A DNA stretch of 64,000 bases from Cyanoderma ruficeps (Eukaryota > Chordata > Aves > Passeriformes > Timaliidae). The notes below the pieces were generated by a model, which was given only the letters and a program-made list of their open reading frames with translations, made no database searches and was not told the DNA's origin. A program made the position numbers and the translations under genes. Location of the stretch: the NCBI GenBank assembly GCA_008694505.1, contig VZDJ01000174.1, positions 5,722,601 to 5,786,600 on the forward strand, written 5' to 3'. Positions 63,541-64,000 of the stretch are shown piece after piece; the stretch's first letter is position 1; every line of letters begins with the position of its first letter.

Positions 63541-64000
63541 AAGCTTAAATAATTCATTTTGGTCAGGATTATTTCTCTTTACCAATGTTTTTATTTAGTC
63601 AACAAAGGAACAAACAAACCAATTATTTGTATATCTCCAGTCTCCTTAGTAGAGCGTTCCCTTTTCAAGTTTATAGGAGACAGCATGCTTCAAAACAATC
63701 CACTCTGATCTGGAGCTTAGAGAAAAAGATGTTTAGTTCATATAAATCAATATACCCTCAGTGAGGAACATGAAACTGTGCTTTCATGCCACGCCAGGAA
63801 CCTACCTGGTTTTACTATCTCAATTCAGAGTAACTTTTTGTTTGAAAACCTATGTGTTTCTTCACTCAAAAATATTGAGTTAAAAAAGAAATAATTACAG
63901 AAAACGTTAATGATGCCTTTCCCGAAAATATGTGCATTGAAATGCACAAAATATTGGAAGACAGGAACATGTTGTACAAAAAATAGGACCCCTTGACAAA

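Larger units (their letters stand above)
51081..64000. other. Upstream flank of GALNT9, no gene seen
   Basis: About 13 kb beyond the CpG island, AT-rich, holding two CR1 fragments, one solo LTR, a perfect hairpin and AT-rich palindromes. ORFs are short and unrelated to any family I recognise. In human the next gene 5' of GALNT9 is FBRSL1 on the opposite strand; no CpG island or exon that could be its start is visible before the window ends. Confidence 0.75.

Noticed and set aside
1..64000. tRNA, rRNA, CRISPR array, or bacterial or phage gene cluster
   Set aside because: No cloverleaf with a GGTTCRA-type arm, no rRNA-like block and no spaced direct repeats were seen. Exon-intron structure and CR1 elements show vertebrate nuclear DNA.

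Overview
This is vertebrate nuclear DNA, very probably from a bird. It is AT-rich and intron-rich, with consensus GT/AG splice sites and fragments of CR1 retroposons (the dominant avian LINE). It has only one convincing protein-coding gene. That gene runs right to left on the minus strand and is the 5' half of GALNT9, a brain-associated Golgi polypeptide N-acetylgalactosaminyltransferase of the divergent Y subfamily (GALNT8/9/17/18). The assignment rests on the deduced peptide, recalled family sequences and exact exon-phase bookkeeping, not on a database search.

Layout from the gene's 5' end, reading leftward. Positions 51,100-64,000 are upstream flank, holding two CR1 fragments, one solo LTR, a perfect hairpin and AT palindromes. 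A CpG island at about 49,980-51,080 carries the candidate promoter and exon 1 (50,134-50,374; residues 1-81, cytoplasmic tail, membrane anchor and start of the stem). Intron 1 is 22.1 kb. Exon 2 (27,811-27,991) encodes the rest of the stem. Intron 2 is 19.2 kb and contains a CR1 fragment. Exon 3 (8,437-8,603) starts the catalytic GT-A fold. Intron 3 is 1.7 kb. Exon 4 (6,516-6,690) carries the Asp-Ala-His metal-binding motif. From 6,515 to position 1 is intron 4, and the remaining catalytic exons and the lectin domain lie outside the window. The four exons join in frame (phases 1, 2, 1, with phase 2 out of exon 4) to give 254 full codons plus two bases of a Trp codon.

The most notable non-genic structure is a pair of related solo LTRs, at 6,053-6,495 and 53,423-53,885. 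Each has a 9-bp terminal inverted repeat (TGATGCCTT/AAGGCATCA) and apparent 4-bp target duplications, and both are in the same orientation as the gene. One ends only 20 bases inside intron 4, next to the exon 4 splice donor. The two direct repeats bracket the promoter and all four exons. Other points worth checking are a CpG-retaining patch in intron 1 (30,560-30,850), a possible 52-nt cryptic exon with an ATG (37,460-37,511), and a GC-rich leader with a 15-bp tandem repeat and a short upstream ORF. I found no tRNA, rRNA, CRISPR or bacterial-type system.
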